This document shows positions 30,876-42,745 of a stretch of 64,000 nucleotides of DNA, in pieces. Under the pieces are notes generated by a model. That model saw only the letters and a list, made by a program, of their open reading frames with translations. It did no database searches and had not been told where the DNA came from. The translations under genes and the position numbers were made by a program. The DNA is from Ligula intestinalis. Taxonomy: Eukaryota > Platyhelminthes > Cestoda > Diphyllobothriidea > Diphyllobothriidae. The stretch spans positions 1,846,460 through 1,910,459 of the forward strand of contig JAYGXS010000003.1 of NCBI GenBank assembly GCA_036362985.1, in the 5' to 3' direction. Position 1 is the stretch's first letter. The number at the start of each line of letters is the position of its first letter.

Positions 30876-33800
30876 AAGCTCCCAAATTCCATTGTTAACT
30901 GATACTTTTCCTTGTTCATTGTTAATGTGTCAATAGGTTAAGTTGTTTGTCACCTAACCAGAAAGGGATAAAAACGGTTATCTTTCCAAGCACGTTATTA
31001 CGCAACCGTTCGCTTGATGGGATCGAAATTCACGAATATCAGAGACACATTTATTTAAATACGTATTTGTATTGGTAAGGTTATATCGTGAGGTCTTTGA
31101 AAGGTCCTTATGTATTATAGTCCCCTACTTACATTTTTAAGTAGTTTGAATTACCTACAATCTTCAGGTTTTCTACACGCCATCCATCAATCCAGCTGAG
31201 ATTCAATGATTTCATTGAACTGCAGAGCGGTTCCCCGAAGTTAACCGCATTCCATAATTGCTAAAATCAGCAAACTGAAGAAAGCTGGCCTTTTGAATTT
31301 ACCACTGAAATTATCGCTTACTTACAAATTGTAAGTAGGGTGATTTACATAATCCCCCCACTTTTGTACTTCGTTAAACTGTTTCCTAGTTGGTGTTGGT
31401 GAAACCACTGGGAAATGCCTCTCACTTACCTCGCCCGAGGCTTGGGCACACTTCCCATCCATATACGCGCTCGCAGTTGGTCGGGCAGCGGGTAGGCAAT
31501 TATATTAAAGTTCATTTCAGTGTCTTCTCCCAAGGTTTGAGTATGCGACCCAACTTGCCCTTATAACGTTTTTTATTTTACATAAATATTGGGATCTTAT
31601 TTGTTCCGTGACAGTCTGCACCCATCTTCTGCCCGAAAATCAGGTGTGCATGTGCCTGCGGGTCACGCTTCACACTTTTTCTGATGACCCAACGACATTA
31701 CCCTACCTTTGTATTTTCCGTCCCTTCAAATGGAGCAACTTACTCTGCGGGAGGAAATGTTTTCATAATAATTAAAAACAAAAGCTTTCGTTTTTATTTC
31801 TGTCGATATCAGGATAATTTTATCTGAAGCATTTTTTTTTCTTTCTTATGAGTTCTACTGCAGCTGTTTGAAGCCCTTACGCTGCATACGTATTTGTATT
31901 CATCCTTTTCAGGTTTTGTTATTTTTCTTGAAATAAAGTTTACCATTTACTTTGAAAATTCGCTGATAGAAGTGTGAGCTCTAGAGACAGGCCACTTGGT
32001 GGATTTTCTGGGTAAAGAGAGCAGGGCGACGGCAAGACAAGACAAGCGTTATCGGGAAAGGGACACCAATAAAAATGTCACAAATAGAGGTAGTTGCAAG
32101 TCTAACGCAGTGTCCCACCACGCTTGTCTTCACGCTGGTTGGGCAGTCCGTGCTCAGCACCGCTGCAATGAATTATTTTGGTTTCGTCGCCAAGCTTTTG
32201 GGTACTCACATATGACCACCTCCCCCGCACTTTCTTTGTCACTCGCTGCAGGAGGCCCCTGTTCGTCTTACGGTCCCCGTAGACTCGTCGCTTGAAGCAC
32301 GCGCGATGGATGTGCGTCTTTTCATTGAGTTTGCTTTCGGCGGAGAGGGATACACCTCGCTGTTAAGGGATGTCAACAGCGCAAAAAAACGGTCGCAAGT
32401 TGCCTGAGGCTAAATTGAAATAATGCGCTCCAAGCTGGTACCTTTTAAAATATCCTTTTCCGTTTCGGCTCCTGTCATCTCTATCAATCATAATCTTCCT
32501 AAACCTTGTGGTATTCATTCATTGGCTTAATACTCACCAATTCTTACGTCCAACTCTTCATATTAGATAGTCTGGACAAAAAGGCTTGGCCACAGTAGTT
32601 TAAGTAGTGCAGCTCATATAGCCATAGTCCCAGCATTTCTTGGTTATGTGGGTCTCATGAGTATGGAATTAGGATAGACAGTGGAATATACTTTAATAAA
32701 TGTTAAAGGCATTTTTTAATTATATTTACAACTGTTGGTGATTCATAGCTGTAGTTTTTCCTTATCTGTATTATGGCTTAACGTAATGAAGGGAAACCCG
32801 ATTACCTAATTGCAGGTTTCTTGGAATATCCTGAAAAAAAGAAATGGTGGTTAAGAAGCCATCTACCTCAACTTACTTCAGGTTATACCCACCGTTCTGG
32901 GGTAAGATTAGTATAGTCCGCAGGGAAAAGTGCAGCGCATACCTTCAATAAACACGGGAAAAACCTTATTCCAGCAGCTGCGGGAAGCAAATTCGATTAC
33001 ATTTTTCGACTTCACACTTTTTCCTACAAATTTTCGTTTTCTGCCTTTTCTATATCCCCACCCCCCCAAAACCCTTATAACAACCGCTTCCGTGAGTCAA
33101 AATTCTGGCAACATGGATATATAAGGTACAATACTTCAACTGCCTTTGCAACAGCGTTCGAAAAGACCCGAACAATTTTCCGCACTACTCTAACCTTTCC
33201 TCAACAGACTGAATGCCCTTTCTGCATTGCTTTTGCTCGTTTTTCTTTTTTGTCCTTTATTTTTGTCCTAAACGGGCTGTTTCATGGAAAATCCCTAAAA
33301 ACCTCACTTGCTGAAATTTAATTACACATGCTTAAGTCAATGTTTATTCTAGTCAGTTAAAGTTAACTTGCAGTGAATCATCAGGCAGCCTTGATTCCAG
33401 TGACATATCGCAGGCCTTTGCCACCAGGCCCGGGTACGAGTGGGAAGAGATAGGGTGGGAAGTCAGATGAAAGAATAGTATATTTTTTTGTATAAATTGA
33501 AAATCAGACATCCCTGAAATGTCATTTGAGGAACACACATTTTTTGGAACAACAGAGTTAATATATTCAGTACATTTTGGAAACTGGTTATCCAGCTCCT
33601 CCTCCGGCCAGAGGGAAGGAAACCGAACACTTAAAGGTGCAATCGAGCAGAAAAACACCAATAATCATGTAGAGTGATTACCGATAATATCTTGAGGCCA
33701 TGCACGCCGGTGATTTATACATCAACTGACATATCGAGTTGAATGGAATTAGAAACATCTGAAATACAGACGGAAGAGACGACTGCAAATTTTAAGAGTG

Positions 33801-34839
33801 ACATAAACTACCTTGACCAATCAATACTCACTCATGATGAATTTTGTTTTTTCTGCACGTTTGAAATTTTAATCGTTCGTTGCATCTTCTCTCTAGTCTA
33901 AAGACGAGCTGGGGAACTGGTCTCGAAAACTTACCGAAACAAAATTATTTTACTGTTCCAAAGAACGTATTTTCTTTGCTGCAGTGAAGGTTAGAAAGCG
34001 GAAGTTGGCAGCTGAAGGAACAGGCATCCGCATAATTGTGAGAGTGCGCTGTTCGTCAGAATGTGGTCAGGCAGACAGGTAGACAGGCCGGAATGCGGGC
34101 AGCAGACCTTGGTTCCTACTGGTGCTGATCGCTTTCTTAATAAGGTCACTCCCCCTTATCACTCTGAACTTATGGATATTATATCTCCTAATACTATGCG
34201 CCAAAGTTTCCAACATGTACCTTACCGACATATCAAAACTCTATACTTCCACGCTATATTAAATATAAGGAAACGAATTTCATGAGTTGAAATCAGACCT
34301 GTATTCTATTACCTTTTCCTTTGGCCCCAGTAAATGGAGCTCTTTTTGTTGAATAATTTGGAAATTTATCTTCAAAATAAAGCGTATTTCTCATACACAC
34401 ACTCTTCTGGCCTTAAAACGTTTCCCACCAACTTGTTGACTCTATGAGCCCGTCAGCCCCTGAGTGCATTATGAAAGCCTTTAGTCTGTTACCTGCTATG
34501 CTGGCGTACTGTGAGCCAGTCTGCCTTCCATTCTGGTAAAGAGCACCCACAAGTTGTTCAGTGTGTAGTGGCAGACATTTAGCCTACTACTAGAATTGTT
34601 TCCACGTTGCATTCTGGCTGCTGAGACATGCTGGCTGAGGACGGCTGCTAGGCCAAAAATGGCCATTCCAGTCTCGCTTATCTTTGTCAGTAATGTCATT
34701 CTGCCTATACCATTAGCCGCTTTACGGATCCTAATGGAACTCGATAATGAGCCCGATATAACAGCAGGACGACTAAGCGCTGTTACCGGTGATCGTTGAG
34801 CACATAAATACCACCGTTTTCCTTTTATCATCCCCGGAA
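30876..34839. other. Unassigned sequence
   Basis: No gene is supported in this ~4-kb stretch. 33890-33975 resembles 57085-57165 (CTGGGGAAC.GGTCTCGAAAA; possible PLE terminus). Frames at 31996-32295, 33353-33661 and 34496-34831 have no recognisable motif. Confidence 0.35.
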
Positions 34840-35790
34840 GATGGCGAAGAAGAAGAGACGATTTCTGGGGACCAAGGTGTATTTTGGCTGACGTTTAAAA
34901 AGTGTGCTGGCTTTCGACGTCAGAGCGTGGTGTCTGTGCTCCCGCTCGCGTCAGATGAATGTGTCCGACGAATAGCGATGCCTTATGCCCATGTGTCAAT
35001 TTATTGCACCGATCGATTTCTTTGGCTGTTTGAATCGCTCGTGCCCCCACGGCCTTTTTTATGAGCTGTATCAAGTCGTTTTTGTGTTTTATGATCGTTT
35101 CCATCCCCTTTGCTGGCGGCTTCCGGCTGTCGGCCCTACTTTTCTCTCTCCGCCTGACCAATTGCTCCATTCTGAGCCGATGTACGCCTTCGGCAGAGCG
35201 CTTGGTAGGCGGGCTGAAGGTCCATGGCCCTGTTTAGTATGGCAGTCGAGGACAAACTTTCTAGCAGCAATCTGGCCAGCTTGTCGATGGCTCGACCTAT
35301 TACCCTCGCCTTTTCAAAGATGAATATGTGTTTCTTCTACTTAACGTGGTCATAGACCAAAGACAGCTTATCCTCGCGAGCTGATGCTCATGCAGCCTTG
35401 GGCTAGGACGTATGCCCATTTCACCGACATACCTTGCAGCGCGGTCTTGCCATGGTATACTGTAGACCACAGCTGATGGTTATGTCAGAGGGAGCGGATC
35501 TTTGGGCCTCATGCGCCGGTGTCTGATGGTTGACTCCGGCCTATGAGCTACACCGATCCCGAATGGTTTTAGGATTCTTGCAGCCGCCTCTGATACCTTC
35601 TTCACATAAGGGATTGCGAGCCAGAATTGAGGGTCCTCTCCTTTCGACCGCTCATGATGGGGCTTCTTAAGACACTTCCGTACAAGGGACTTTGGATGAC
35701 CGTTGGCATGAACTAGGGCATGCAAGCACTTAATCCCGTTCTTTTTCTCACTTCCGTTACTGCAGTGTCAAACGCGTTGTAAAATGGTTC
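34840..35790 (-). mobile_element. Penelope-like element, group I, 3' fragment
   Basis: On the minus strand from 35790 leftward: connector (HALVHANGHPKSLVRKCLKK, then FWLAIPYVKKVSEAAARIL, then GVAHRPESTIRHRRMRPKDP); endonuclease (AVVYSIPWQDRAARYVGEMG, then SPRLHEHQLARI); and after a frame change near 35345 the tail (HIFIFEKARVIGRAIDKLAR, LLESLSS, AYQAL). VVYSIP and RYVGE stand for the GIY and YIG strands, and two cysteines usual in related copies are W and R. The terminus at 34845-34930 (GAAGAAGAAGAGACGAT, CTGACGTTT) resembles a decayed PLE-A/B terminal module. The reverse transcriptase is missing. Confidence 0.78.
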
Positions 35791-35831
35791 AAACACAACT
35801 GTGTATATTTTAGATCCAAACCGGTAAAGCA

Positions 35832-35912
35832 TCGAGTTCATGGCGCAGTAATTATAGCGCTAGACTTCAAAATAAAAAGGTCACGGTTTCGAAACTCGAG
35901 TGAAGCACCACA
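35832..35912 (+). repeat. tRNA-like SINE head, third type
   Basis: A-box-like TGGCGCAGTAATTATAGCGC, an anticodon-arm-like GACTTCAAAATAA, and B-box-like GGTTTCGAAACTC lie at tRNA spacing. A probable degraded SINE head, just upstream (in genome order, right) of PLE-I. Confidence 0.45.
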
Positions 35913-36149
35913 TGAGGTTAGATATGACTTGTTGATAACGGTTAATAAAGCCAAAATGACCATTAAAACGACAATCGTCTTTCCCTCTTATGTCCGTCTG
36001 CATATATTAGTAGTAGCTGCGTGGCTAAAAAGACTGGGGGTCTTCAGAGTCAGATTAAGACACCACAAGATAAATATATATTCCGTAACGCTTCCGGTGA
36101 GCATCCGCCAACATTTGTATATAATACCCGCTTGCAGCCGACATAGCAA

Positions 36150-36186
36150 CGAACCCGTGGCGCAGTGGCTTCCACCTCAGTGCTAG
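36150..36186 (+). repeat. tRNA-like SINE fragment, third type
   Basis: AACCCGTGGCGCAGTGGCTTCC carries an A-box-like TGGCGCAGTGG, the same type as 35832-35912. The B box is absent. Confidence 0.3.
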
Positions 36187-37110
36187 AAAAAAACAGTTGG
36201 TGATGGGCAATTATCCTATTCTATTCCACACCGTCTTTAATAAAACTGACTCATTAATTTCTCCTCCATTCTATTAGAGCCACCTAAGTGAGCCATCTTG
36301 CGTTCTGATCTTTTGTCTACTGCATTCCTTATTTTTTGTAAACTGTAAAACGTAGCATCCTAAAGGCTCTTTGTCGAGGATCATCGTCTGTTAGTTACAA
36401 CAACCGACCTACCTCATGAATTGGCACTCAAAATTTTCCACATGTTTCTTCAATTGGAAGAAATAAATTGGGTTTTGTTGTTCGAAACATAACTGTGCTG
36501 CATTCTCCCTGCATATTTCAGTCAAAAGAGAATGCCGGCTATTGTATTCAATTCTTTCTCGCCGCATGCAGAAACCACGTTTGGTAAAAATGATCACTCA
36601 AGTAGCATGAATTGGTCCCATTGATTTACATCGGCTTTATAAATTCTCGCACATCTTTCATGGAGAAAATGCTCAAAATGATGTTTTTTTGTCAATTTGT
36701 GGAAAAGTAGGTTTTTTCAGCTTTTACATCAAAAGAAAATACCCTTAGGTTACATGACCTTACACATAAAATCCGACGATTTTTGCACCGAAATCCTTGT
36801 TTAGCAAAGGCAGTGGAAACTGCACTAGAGTTGACGTTGAGTTAAATTTGATAATAATAATTTTGTGAAAATTTTCGGTCCGATATGTTTTCATATTACG
36901 CGCAATATTAAGTACGGCTTTTAGCTAACAAAACAATGTATTAGTTTGTATTCGAAATTAATTTCACAAAAAATTGACATGTTTCTTTATGACTAAACTC
37001 TTTTGATGCACTTTAGACAAAGAAATTCCGCTTTTCGTTTTATTATGCCAATTAGGATATCACAAGAGTTAAGCGTTTCGTGAGCTCGAAGGTGACTATG
37101 TTAGTCAGCT

Positions 37111-37131
37111 AATAATAATAATAATAATAAC
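37111..37131 (+). repeat. (AAT)n microsatellite
   Basis: About seven AAT/ATA units in a row. Confidence 0.9.
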
Positions 37132-39345
37132 TTTAAATGTAATCGTCAGGAACCATTGGGAACGTAATATTTTGTGTACATTTACAGAAATTTCCTTCCG
37201 TCATATTTCCTAAAAAATATTTCGGGATTGCAATTTCAGCGAGGTTTGAATCGTTCTGTAACTAATAGTTACCAATTTAGAATTGTCAATGTTTTCGGTT
37301 AATTGTTCATAAGTATCAATAATCTACTATGGTTTCAGCGAAAACTGCAAAGTCAGATAAAGTTTTAAAACTGTCTGTTTAGGGCATGATTTTCAAATCG
37401 CTCAAGCATGTTCACTATTTGCCAAGAAAAATAAACCTCTACAGTCAAAGTCTCAAATAATTGAGCCTAAGCTTAATTTAAACATTTTGAAATAACAATT
37501 TAAGTAGGTGTTTGGACGTCGAATATGCTACTACTTTCAGGAAAAAATGAGAAATTATGAGCGCTATTTTGGCGGAAAAACCTTTCGGCCAAAAGCTTAA
37601 GAACTCACTTTTTTTTGTATACCCGAGCAGTTTTCGGTCTATTTGTTTAAGCTTTGTTTTAAATTCGAAAAAGCGAAATAGAGTGGCAATATATATTTTA
37701 CGATTTGGGAAAGCTGATTATGTTCTACCCGTTCCGTTTCAAGTTTAGCAATTCGTTAATGCTTACCTTTGGATGTACAATGAATGGATGGGCAAAAAGA
37801 GGACATTTCGCGGGTGTTCAAAAAATAGAGATTTGATTATTGTCCGCATTTTCGGTGTTTTTAAATGAACTCCTACCGCGCAAGTATACTTATATCGTGG
37901 AATCAAACGTACCAGATTTGAAAAACATAATTTTTGAAAATGAATTCGTTCGTATTTTTCCAGAAAAAAATGCGTGTACTTTCATTAACCTAATTTAATG
38001 TACTAAAACCAAAAATGTTTGGTCTCTGAAAACATCTAGTATCAATTATGCGCACGCTGAGATATCTTCATCATAACGTTGGGAGATTGCTGATTGTAGT
38101 TTGACAGGAATTATGCACCATGTAGGTTGAAAACATTGAATGCAATATCGGTTTTGAAATTATTTGGCAATTTGGAAAGATTTTTTAATGTCATAGTACG
38201 AAAAACGGGACGGAGATATGCTTTGCTTCCACATGAAGACAAGAAGGCCTATTTCTGTGAGTACTTTCTACAAAATATACCTGAATTTATAAAAGCATCA
38301 GAAAAGATGGTAAAATACATAGTTATTTAGTAGGCATTATTTAGAGGGTATGTTTTGTGCAGATGACCAGAAGGAAAGTTGTTTTAAGTCCAGCATCCTA
38401 AAACAACTTCAATAGCTTTAGACATGGCTGAACGCTACTCAAAAGCGTGATACTACTTAAGTTATATTTGTACAGTAGAAAAAGACAGAATCTCGAGTCC
38501 CGTTTCATGACATGGACAATCTACTGTTAGTAGTCAAGATGGGGTAAGTTTGTGGAATAAAGCTAATTTTACACCACATTCACTGCGATCGCGATACATG
38601 AACACTACTTTTATAAATAGAAACACCTTGTTCTCGATAACGTTTTGCGGGTAAGAGTTTCACAGAGCAAGCACAAGTAATTTTGAAACATATGGCGTAT
38701 AGAAGTGTTATATGAAATTTGCGAAGTGCAGCTTAATGTGGATCTGGAGTTCCTTCATTACGAAATCCGAAAAATGTTAGGTGGTTTTGAAACGCTTTTG
38801 ACAATAGCTCTGACTGCTGTCAAAATTTTTCACTGCAAAGGAAATCGAACACCTATCGTAGAACATCCATCAAAAACGGAGATAGACACATATGTCAAAA
38901 TCCTGAAACACGGCTCCTTGCAAGTCCGGAAGAAGGCCTTAAACTTTCTTCGAATTCTTTAAAATAAAAACGCAACATTTATCGCGAAAGAAATCCCCCG
39001 GGAGCTTTGTATCCCTGGCGCAGTCCCCCCCCTCTGTCGACAAATCTAATAGTCTCAAAAAGCATTCTGTTCGACGGGCAAATCAAATTTGTTCACTTAC
39101 AGCCTGGGCAAAGAATGCAGTGAAGCTAGAGGGAGGGGTCGCCCAGGTAAATGCGGAAGAAGGAGGAGAAGGGGACGGGGGGAGGGTAACAGGCAAAACA
39201 GCACAGGTCGGGAGGCGTTTGGCTCTTCGGCGGCCCTCAATCAAAGCGAACAGTTTGAAGTGGCTGTCGTTCGCGCACCACTAACAGGTAACCATCGCTG
39301 CTCAGATGAATGGGCTGTCGAAATGCACCAGCTACCTGCGTCTGG

Positions 39346-39371
39346 CCGCGCGCGCGTGCGTGCGTGCGTGA
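39346..39371 (+). repeat. (CG)n/(TGCG)n simple repeat
   Basis: Alternating CG followed by TGCG units. It is a Z-DNA-prone alternating purine-pyrimidine tract in a locally GC-rich block. Confidence 0.85.
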
Positions 39372-40829
39372 ACATTTGTCTGGCATCTGCCTGCCAAAAA
39401 GCTAGCCGAGTGAGTAGACAAAAAGGCAGATAACGAGTTGGAAAATTGTTATTGGCTGGTGCAACGCCCACATAGGGGCGGAGGCGGGAGGAGGTACTTC
39501 CCGTCCAGCCCCGCTCCTCCTGACCGCAGGGGGGGGGGAGGGTGGTCGAAGTTTGCTACCGCTATCCCCCACTTGACAACTGTCTCTCTTTCGCTTTCTG
39601 CACCCCTGAAGTGGATTCTTAAGACAGGAAACCAAGAAAACAAGTTTTTTTGTCTAAAATTGTCCCTGCTCTCTTTAAGAGTCTTTAATCACATTTAGAT
39701 GGCCTGTGAGCAAGCAAAAAAAACGCACCACCACCGTATCGAGGGCAGTAAATGTAAGGAAGGGGTCGGAAGTTGTACCACTGGTCGTGGCGGATTAGTT
39801 TTTATGACACTCCGAACCTCGATGTCAACATACGTAACCCTTTGTGGTCACAGAAAAATTGTTTATAAGCCCAAAATACGCAGTAACACAATATTTTAGC
39901 GAGAGAGACTTTGTTGTAATGTCACAATGATAATGTTTTTTGGTTTCGCAGTTGATTATATCTTTTTTTGTTCTCAACCAAAATATCTCACCTTTTTAAA
40001 GTAGCTAGGCTTGGCGATCTGCCACGGAATAATTACCAGAGTAGCTTACACTCTGTAATTCGAAGATTTAAACGAAGAGCTTCAAAATAATCCAGTTTCA
40101 TACTTATATACGAGTAATGTGATAATAACCTTGAATTAAGAAGCAAAATCATCAGGGTTCGAAGACAAATGTTGGGAAGGCGTTGTCCAATACAGAAAGA
40201 ATGTTTGGAAGGAATGATATGTTCTATGTTTTTTCAGCTAGCTTCCAGATGGTGCCATTGTAGCATTTACATGCATGCGATGTTCGCTAATTCGTCCTTT
40301 ATTTATGGCCTCTCCCCAAAGTCAATATTAACCACTGTAAACTTTCACTTCATCTTCAAGTCGCATGTTCGCTTGCATTGGCAAACTCATGCTTCCTCAA
40401 TTACTTTATGAATGAGTAAAAAAGGAAATAATTTTATAGACGTTCACGGAAGTAAACTTCATTCGTTTTCCAATTAATCACCTCGGATGACACTTGCAAA
40501 GTTGGAGTAAGTTCTCGGTTAATAGGTCAATACGATGCTTACACATGGTTGCTCGCTTTGCAATGATGTCCCATTACCCGCGTAGTTGTATATAAAACCC
40601 ACTTAATTCCTCAACCTTCATTTGTGTGTCTTGCTGTCCTCCTAACCAACCCCCTTGTCCACGGTTTGTTCTGCTGTGATATACGTGTTATTTTCTCATT
40701 TAGGCCATAAAGATAATTTTGCTTGAGCTGATGATGTAAGTAATCTGTCATATCACCCGACAATATTTTGGAAAAATGTGAAAACACCAACTTATGGATC
40801 GCTCAATTGTTCTTGTTCCGGCTGTGATC

Positions 40830-41430
40830 GTGCTTGATCTAGACGGCCTCGATGACGTCACAAACGGTTTCTGAGATATCTTCGTGATAAGATCGCAACG
40901 CGTGTGGACTCTCTCGTTTCAGATAAAGTGGCTGTACTTAACTCGCAGGATCGTCCTCAGGCACCGGTAGTCAAATACCTTCAGTCTTTGCTCATCTTCA
41001 GCGCAGGCAGCCCAGCATTTACATCCACAGAAGAGAACTGACCAGATGGATGCACGGTATACACGAATCTTCGTGGTGATGGAGATTTCATGTCGGATCG
41101 ATAGGCGCTTTCGAAGGATTGAGAAAACCCAGCGAGCAGCGTCGACACGGGAGACAATGGCGTCCTTGCTTTGCTCATTCGGGAGCAGCCTCGCCCCGAG
41201 GTATGTAAAGCTGTCTTCTTCTTCAGGTCGATGGCCATTAATATTCAGGGGTACTTTCTCCTGGTCAGGGATGCAGCTCGAGAAAAACTTCGTCTTTCCG
41301 CAATTTATGGACATACCAACTAACATAGCGATCTCATTTTACCGCGACACTACCGACTGTAGACCATTAACGTTTGAGACTAATAGCGCAAGCGATGTTT
41401 CCGGCCCCCCTGCCCACCTTCAATCACAAT
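40830..41430 (-). pseudogene. Non-LTR retrotransposon (LINE) reverse transcriptase, C-terminal fragment
   Basis: The minus-strand frame 40919-41326 reads GMSINCGKTKFFSS, then EDSFTYLGARLLPNEQSKD, then IRVYRASIWSVLFCGCKCWA, then LKVFDYRCLRTILRVKYSHF. These are the thumb and post-catalytic segments of non-LTR reverse transcriptases: a K(T)K motif, YLG, a YRA..SVL.YGCE.W-type motif, and LR.IL. A stop follows, then NERVHTRCDLITKIS continues the homology to about 40830. Upstream, SNVNGLQSVVSR precedes an in-frame stop. The catalytic YADD region and endonuclease are missing. Clade uncertain (RTE/CR1-like). Confidence 0.8.
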
Positions 41431-42337
41431 AAGGTAATTTCAGTGATGTTAGACATGCACTACATCTATCTCACCCTCACCTTTCCGTGAGCGGTGTCAA
41501 AAGAGATTCAAGAAGACCGTGGGCAGGACTTGGCGTTACGTGTACTGAGCCTCAAGCTGCGCATGATACCACGTCCCCAATTTTCAGGCTTTAAGATAAG
41601 AATACAATACAAATCACGTATGGAGCGCCTTCCGTGATGGTAGACCACATATACCACGCGGCTTGTTCAGAGAGCAAGCCCCCACCCTCAACCACGTATT
41701 TCATGTATAATATACAATGCGTGCCATTTCATTGATTCACCCGTAAAGATAGCTTACACAGGCCCACGCATATACTCCTAGTTCCAGCATTTTGTCCTGC
41801 AAAAACGGTGGTTATAAAGTTTCTGCGAGTAAAAATAGGATAGGCAGAGAAGGAAAATTTTAGAAGTAAGTGTGAAGTGAAAAAATGCAGTCGAAGTTGC
41901 TTCCCGCGGCAACTGGGAGTAAGTTGTTCCGCAAGTAAACTGAAGGTGTGCGCGGCGCTTCGTGCCGCGAACGACACTAATTTAACTCCAGAACGGTAGG
42001 TTGGATCTTACGTAAGTTGAAGTAGACGACCTTCTAACCACTTTTTCAATTTTTTGGGGTATTCCAGAAACCTACAATTTGACTATAGGGTTTTTCCGCA
42101 ATAAGTAAAAATAATACTACGGAATAGGAAAATGTACCAATATATGTCAACAAGACTTCGAAATAGAGTGAAATAAAATGTATTAAGTAGTTATCAAAAC
42201 ATATTCCACTGCGTGTCCTAATTTCCTACCTATGGATCCCTATCACCAACGTTTTCGTAAGAAGACATGCAGGGAGTAGGGATTAACGTGTGTTCCTACA
42301 TAAGCTACTGTTGCCGATTCAGTTTAACCAACTGCGC
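41431..42337. other. Unassigned sequence
   Basis: No motif is recognised. The frame at 41729-41977 (-) is unremarkable. Confidence 0.35.
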
Positions 42338-42430
42338 AAAATTCGTGGACTCCGTGAAAGTAGATCCCATACAGCTAAGAAGGATTTTGCGCAGCCAGTG
42401 CTCTTTTATTGAGCTACGAGGCTCAGCGTG
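42338..42430 (-). repeat. tRNA-like SINE head, fourth type
   Basis: The minus strand reads GAGCCTCGTAGCTCAATAAA, GAGCACTGGCTGCGCA and then a degraded T arm. A-box-like TAGCTCAATAAAAGAGC is present; the B box is largely lost. It pairs as an inverted copy with 42655-42745. Confidence 0.5.
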
Positions 42431-42654
42431 AGCTGTAAATTCAATTACACTTGGACCGATTGCACCCATCCAACTTTCTGCTTGTATGGAGCCTACTATT
42501 ACGGAACAGTAAGCTGACCGCCCACGTAAGGTTTATAAGTCAAAAATCTAGAAACCACCAGCATGACTAGTAGAATTACTTACTTTTTAAGGCGGAGGAG
42601 ATACCATACGAGAGGCAAGTTGGGCGAGTATGATCAATTTAAGTGTGACTAAAT
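42431..42654 (-). repeat. SINE body shared with the 1.2-1.4 kb units
   Basis: ATTACACTTGGACCGATT, TGTATGGAGCC, CTAGAAACCACCAGCATGACT and ACTTTTTAAG follow the order of 1206-1370 (CACACATGGATCGATATT, ATATGGAATCC, CTAGAATCCACCAGAATGACT, AATTTTTAAG). The body is shared although the tRNA-like heads differ. Confidence 0.55.
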
Positions 42655-42745
42655 TCAGAACGCATAGTGAGCCTCGTAGCTCAAAAGTAGAGTGCTGGCT
42701 GCGCAAAAGTCTTCCCTACTGTGGGAGCTCAACTTACACCGAGGC
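42655..42745 (+). repeat. tRNA-like SINE head, fourth type, inverted partner
   Basis: GAGCCTCGTAGCTC, GTAGAGTGCTGGCTGCGCA, then a T-arm-like GTGGGAGCTCAAC and CCGAGGCC, which complements the 5' CCTCG-type acceptor. Better preserved than its partner at 42338-42430, but the anticodon arm does not pair well. Confidence 0.5.

Larger units (their letters stand above)
36187..40829. other. Unassigned sequence
   Basis: AT-rich to about 38.9 kb, then a GC-richer block with G runs (39.1-39.6 kb). Frames at 38127-38330 and 38705-38962 are the most protein-like by composition but match nothing I know. 40575-40760 has a TATATAAAA and a GATGATG word that could be a very old PLE terminus. No gene is supported. 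Confidence 0.35.

Noticed and set aside
38127..38962. Two frames (38127-38330 and 38705-38962) as exons of a host gene
   Set aside because: Composition is protein-like, but no family match, no convincing splice pair and no wider gene structure can be seen.
39346..39371. CpG-island promoter of a host gene at the GC-rich block near 39.1-39.6 kb
   Set aside because: The block is short and partly simple repeat, and no exon or transcript signal follows on either strand.
40690..40790. Hammerhead-like GCTGATGATG word near 40720
   Set aside because: TGATGATG alone is common. No GAAA at stem II distance and no clear hairpin were found.
41046..41432. 128-codon plus-strand frame
   Set aside because: Antisense shadow of the LINE reverse transcriptase fragment on the minus strand.
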